Positions 35,387 through 37,612 of a stretch of 37,612 nucleotides of DNA are shown one piece after another. Location: assembly GCA_031263685.1 (NCBI GenBank), contig JAISFI010000071.1, positions 1 to 37,612 on the forward strand, given 5' to 3'. A program made the translations under genes and the position numbers. Origin of the DNA: Dysgonamonadaceae bacterium. GTDB lineage: Bacteria; Bacteroidota; Bacteroidia; Bacteroidales; Azobacteroidaceae. Below the pieces are notes generated by a model that had not been told where the DNA came from, made no database searches, and saw only the letters and a list, made by a program, of their open reading frames with translations. The first letter of the stretch is position 1. Each line of letters starts with the position of its first letter.

Positions 35387-35452
35387 GGTTAAAATTTAGC
35401 CGGTCAGTTGCGAAATATATAGATTTCACTACTGACCGGCTAAATTTTAACC
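35387..35452. repeat. Perfect 22-bp inverted repeat with 22-base spacer
   Basis: Arms at 35387-35408 and 35431-35452 are exact reverse complements (core TTTAGCCGGTCAGT). The spacer contains an inner inverted repeat, GAAAT-ATATAG-ATTTC, so the whole 66 bases can fold into one long hairpin. There is no T-run on either side, so it is not a standard terminator. It lies 3' of the sigma-factor operon and 5' of the GH28-GH42 promoter. It could be a Rho-independent-like roadblock, a processing site, a large palindromic operator, or a small non-autonomous element. Confidence 0.9.
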
Positions 35453-35541
35453 TGCACAAAGTATAATTCTTAGTTTTCGACGAAACGGGGGAATGCAGAT
35501 GACGCGAATAACACAGATTTTATAGATTTATCCCGCATGGA

Positions 35542-36132
35542 TTAATCTTTTTCTTTGAGCGCTTTCAGTTCTTCCAGACTTTTTAATACGGAACCGATGT
35601 TTTTGTCGTAAACCCTCCGATAGTACCAATATAAGAATAATCCGCAAAAGATTATCATGCACGACAATACAATCCAAAGAAACACACTAACTTTTGCTTC
35701 GGCATAATAAAACACGGCAATAACCGTAATAATGAACAGAGCAATTATACTGATTATTTTTTCCCATTTCACCTGAAGATTGTACCGGTTGACGTAATAA
35801 ATATTATTACTGACGCTTTTTGCAAAATCGAATTTCATTAATCCGTAAATTTTGTACGAATACCATATTACACTTATCGCCAAAAGAACGATGGCATAAA
35901 TCAGTGCAAAAAGGGCAAGTTTGTTTTCAAAACGTTCTAAAAAGTTCCATATCACAGGAATGAATACAATACTTCCCACCACATTGAATACATCCCAATT
36001 CAGTAACCTGTTAACCGATTTATTGGCTTTACCCTGTATGATTTCCAAAATAATTGTCTCTTTCAAGAGGTCATTTTCCTTTAACCGGCTGTCCAATGCA
36101 GCCCATGTTTTTTTTAATTCATCCAATTCCAT
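35542..36132 (-). CDS. Membrane protein, possible anti-sigma factor
   Basis: 196 residues, not matched to a family with certainty. A charged helical N-terminus (MELDELKKTWAALDSRLKEN, cytoplasmic) is followed by four hydrophobic segments: about 46-62, 70-92, 123-143 and 148-168, and a basic C-terminus (KSLEELKALKEKD). It starts 12 bases after the stop of the ECF sigma gene. Membrane proteins with an ELxxLKxxWxxL opening commonly follow ECF sigma genes in Bacteroidota. A role in holding or modulating the sigma factor is inferred from position; no classical zinc anti-sigma motif is present. Confidence 0.7.
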   Translation of the reverse strand: MELDELKKTWAALDSRLKENDLLKETIILEIIQGKANKSVNRLLNWDVFNVVGSIVFIPVIWNFLERFENKLALFALIYAIVLLAISVIWYSYKIYGLMKFDFAKSVSNNIYYVNRYNLQVKWEKIISIIALFIITVIAVFYYAEAKVSVFLWIVLSCMIIFCGLFLYWYYRRVYDKNIGSVLKSLEELKALKEKD

Positions 36133-36144
36133 GTTCTTTTGATT

Positions 36145-36639
36145 TTAAAGATTTGACATTTTTCTTAATTTATCTTTGATTCGATTCAGTTTTGAAGCTA
36201 TGTTGCCGACAGTCAATCCGGTAATATCGGCGATTTCCTGATAGGGTTTTTCTTCCAGATAAAGCAGGATAATCGTTTTTTCCATCGTTTTAAACCGGTT
36301 AATCAAACGGTACATTTCTTGAATCTCTTCATCCATACTTTCCTGTTTTACCAGCGATTCGGCAAGCATCGCTACGGGAATACTCTGCTTCGGACGGTTT
36401 CGGTCTTTTCGCATAACCGATATACAGGTATTCATGGCTACCCGGTAAATCCAGGTGGATACGGAACATTCATTCCTGAATTTTGCAAAACCTGTCCAAA
36501 GATTACAAATAACCTCCTGATATAAGTCGGCAAGAGGAAATTCTTCCGACATATAGAAAGAGCAGACTTTATAAATTACCCGTTCATGTTGTTGGATGAT
36601 TTCGATAAATGCACGTTCTATTCCAATCTTGTCCATCAT
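36145..36639 (-). CDS. ECF-type RNA polymerase sigma factor
   Basis: 164 residues. Sigma region 2 with ADLYQEVICNLWTGFAKFRNECSVSTWIYRVAMNTCISVMRKDR (core binding and -10 recognition) and region 4 helix-turn-helix LEEKPYQEIADITGLTVGNIASKLNRIKDKLR (-35 recognition). Length fits ECF factors. The next gene encodes a membrane protein that may control it. Two adjacent ATG codons open the frame (36639 and 36636). Upstream AACCTT and CGTCTA motifs suggest autoregulation. Regulon unknown; a link with the PULs is not shown. Confidence 0.93.
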   Translation of the reverse strand: MMDKIGIERAFIEIIQQHERVIYKVCSFYMSEEFPLADLYQEVICNLWTGFAKFRNECSVSTWIYRVAMNTCISVMRKDRNRPKQSIPVAMLAESLVKQESMDEEIQEMYRLINRFKTMEKTIILLYLEEKPYQEIADITGLTVGNIASKLNRIKDKLRKMSNL

Positions 36640-36655
36640 TTTATGTTTTTTCTAT

Positions 36656-36691
36656 TAGACGCAAAAAATAGAAAAAACTTGCAGAAGGTTC
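36656..36691 (-). promoter_or_regulatory. Candidate ECF-type autoregulated promoter
   Basis: On the minus strand GAACCTT (from 36691) and GCGTCTAAT (36662 to 36654) stand before the sigma gene. GAAC and CGTC are the classical ECF -35 and -10 cores. The 25-base gap between them is longer than the usual 16-17, so this match is tentative. Confidence 0.35.
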
Positions 36692-36724
36692 AAAAAAAAT
36701 AGATAGTTTTATGTTTACTCAAGC

Positions 36725-36870
36725 AAGACGGTGATGTTGATCTCGTGAGACGGTAATGTTGATCTCGTGAGACGGTGATATTGATCGCATGAGACGGTTA
36801 TCTCGCGACGTCAACATCACCGTCTCGCGAGATCAAGACGGTTATCTTGCGAGATCAAGATAACCGTCTC
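36725..36870. repeat. Complex of 22-bp direct and inverted repeats
   Basis: Three tandem 22-bp units (36725-36746, 36747-36768, 36769-36790) follow GAGACGGTGATGTTGATCTC with few changes. A fourth, altered unit starts at 36791. Inverted copies then follow (TCAACATCACCGTCTC at 36811-36826; AAGATAACCGTCTC ending 36870), plus another direct copy at 36835-36850. The segment 36837-36870 alone makes a 14-bp perfect hairpin (AGACGGTTATCTTG and its complement). It lies between the HU-like gene and the sigma gene, both on the minus strand. No spacers of CRISPR type. Confidence 0.85.
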
Positions 36871-36879
36871 AAAAACCCC

Positions 36880-37275
36880 TTATCTGGACAGCGTTTCGAC
36901 GGCTGTAAAAGTCGCTTTTTTCAAAGCTTCCTTCAACGTTTCCGACGCGGAAAAACGGATATTCACATGTTTAATTTGTGTTGTTGTCACTTCCGTTTCT
37001 GTTGCCACACCCTCACTGCTAACCGTCAGACGGAAAGAGCCTAATTCACCCAGTTGCACGGTTTTCCCGTTGAGCAAATAGTCAGTTAGCACCTTGTACA
37101 GTTGGGCAATGGCAAATTCCGCTTCCTTGGGATTCAGTGTGGTCTCGTCTGCGATGCGCTTGGCGACCTCCTTTTCCCGGATCAGTCCCGTGCTTTTCAA
37201 TACGGGATACCACAACTTGGGATCTCCCGGCCTGGCCGGGTTTCCCCTCTCTACCTTGTTATATAAAATAGACAT
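36880..37275 (-). CDS. HU-family DNA-binding protein (HU-HIG-like)
   Basis: 131 residues. The core (TGLIREKEVAKRIADETTLNPKEAEFAIAQLYKVLTDYLLNGKTVQLGELGSF) is HU/IHF-like, with the helical dimer part and the start of the beta arm; an N-terminal extension (MSILYNKVERGNPARPGDPKLWYP) and a longer C-terminus (VNIRFSASETLKEALKKATF) distinguish the Bacteroidales HU-HIG group. It binds DNA without known sequence specificity. The frame ends 10 bases from the repeat complex. A sorted or tail-anchored protein lies upstream in the same direction, an arrangement frequent in Bacteroidales. Confidence 0.9.
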   Translation of the reverse strand: MSILYNKVERGNPARPGDPKLWYPVLKSTGLIREKEVAKRIADETTLNPKEAEFAIAQLYKVLTDYLLNGKTVQLGELGSFRLTVSSEGVATETEVTTTQIKHVNIRFSASETLKEALKKATFTAVETLSR

Positions 37276-37394
37276 AATACAGATATATTAATCCTCTGCT
37301 CTTATGGCTTCGCAGGTCTTGCCCCGTTTTTGAAATGGTTACCGGACTCCATTAAAAATCATTCTAATCGCAGTTCAGTCAAAAAAGTTGCTGC

Positions 37395-37612
37395 TCAAGC
37401 CTTCCTTTTTAAAAAATACCCTCCCGCCATCAGTAGCAGAATACCGAGGCCATCCGTTATAGGAACGTGGCTCCCATGACCGTTGCCAACGCCGCCGGGC
37501 GCTGCCGTCAAGGTGGATTGGGAGGAATTATCAAATAGACCGATGCTACTGCTCGATGAGGAGGATAACAGTTCTTGTTTCGTCTCGCCTGTCTGTGTGA
37601 ATGAGGTCGATG
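37395..37612 (-). CDS. C-terminal part of a protein with hydrophobic, basic tail (partial)
   Basis: Only the last 71 codons lie in the window; the 5' part is cut off by the edge at 37612. The visible part is Ser/Gly-rich and low in complexity (LLSSSSSSSIG; APGGVGNGHGSH), then PITDGLGILLLMAGGYFLKRKA and a stop. This ending, proline, glycine, one hydrophobic helix, short basic tail, is common in Bacteroidales secreted or surface proteins encoded beside HU-like genes and acts as a membrane or sorting tail. Full product unknown. The 119 bases between this stop and the HU-like ATG hold no recognisable -7 box. Confidence 0.65.
   Translation of the reverse strand, partial: STSFTQTGETKQELLSSSSSSSIGLFDNSSQSTLTAAPGGVGNGHGSHVPITDGLGILLLMAGGYFLKRKA

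Noticed and set aside
35453-35541. Possible small gene or RNA between the inverted repeat and the membrane protein gene
   Set aside because: No start-stop frame of note, no promoter motif and no hairpin; it looks like ordinary intergenic sequence.
36145-36639. FecI-type sigma paired with FecR and a SusC
   Set aside because: The following membrane protein lacks FecR features and no SusC gene is adjacent, so a FecI/FecR PUL switch is not supported.
36725-36870. CRISPR array
   Set aside because: The units abut without unique spacers and also occur inverted; no cas genes are present.

Overview
The window is a piece of a Bacteroidota chromosome, most probably order Bacteroidales. Several independent signs support this: two SusC/SusD pairs, C-terminal type IX secretion (T9SS) sorting tails, the gliding/T9SS lipoprotein GldH, an HU-like protein of the Bacteroidales 'HU-HIG' kind, promoters with the Bacteroidota TTTG / TAnnTTTG pattern, and a general lack of Shine-Dalgarno (SD) sequences. 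I cannot name genus or species from the sequence alone.

Region 1 (about 1-16.8 kb) is a polysaccharide utilization locus (PUL). A T9SS-sorted jelly-roll-like protein runs leftward. Diverging from it is a long rightward cluster: alginate-lyase-fold protein, SusC1-SusD1, SusC2-SusD2, an eight-unit 21-bp GC-rich hairpin array, two paralogous beta-helix proteins with T9SS tails, and a GH88 unsaturated glucuronyl hydrolase lipoprotein. Lyase, uptake pairs and GH88 together imply cleavage and import of a uronic-acid-containing polysaccharide. ExbB and ExbD genes follow directly and may help energize TonB-dependent uptake.

Region 2 (about 18-29.3 kb) is mostly housekeeping: a thioredoxin-fold lipoprotein lacking the CxxC cysteines, greA with a terminator hairpin in its leader, a HIT hydrolase, tRNA-Asn, a PfkB sugar/nucleoside kinase, an S41 (CtpA-like) protease, a membrane metallophosphoesterase, convergent gldH and PSP1/RicT-like genes, the rpsF-rpsR-rplI operon, and an AT-rich GT39-like membrane glycosyltransferase.

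Region 3 (29.3-35.3 kb, minus strand) is a second carbohydrate operon: a large GH28-GH42 fusion enzyme followed by a GH115 alpha-glucuronidase, aimed at acidic plant-type polysaccharides. Its upstream region carries 20-bp tandem repeats resembling in layout the 22-bp tandem repeats before the first PUL.

Region 4 (35.3 kb to end, minus strand) has a long perfect inverted repeat, an ECF sigma factor with a downstream membrane protein (possible anti-sigma factor), a complex of direct and inverted 22-bp repeats, an HU-family DNA-binding protein, and the C-terminal end of a tail-anchored or sorted protein cut by the window edge.

I found no insertion sequence, CRISPR array or rRNA. The least explained items are the three structured repeat elements (11.6, 35.4 and 36.8 kb), the small leader-like units before the thioredoxin-like gene and greA, and the selective SD sequences on rpsR and rplI.
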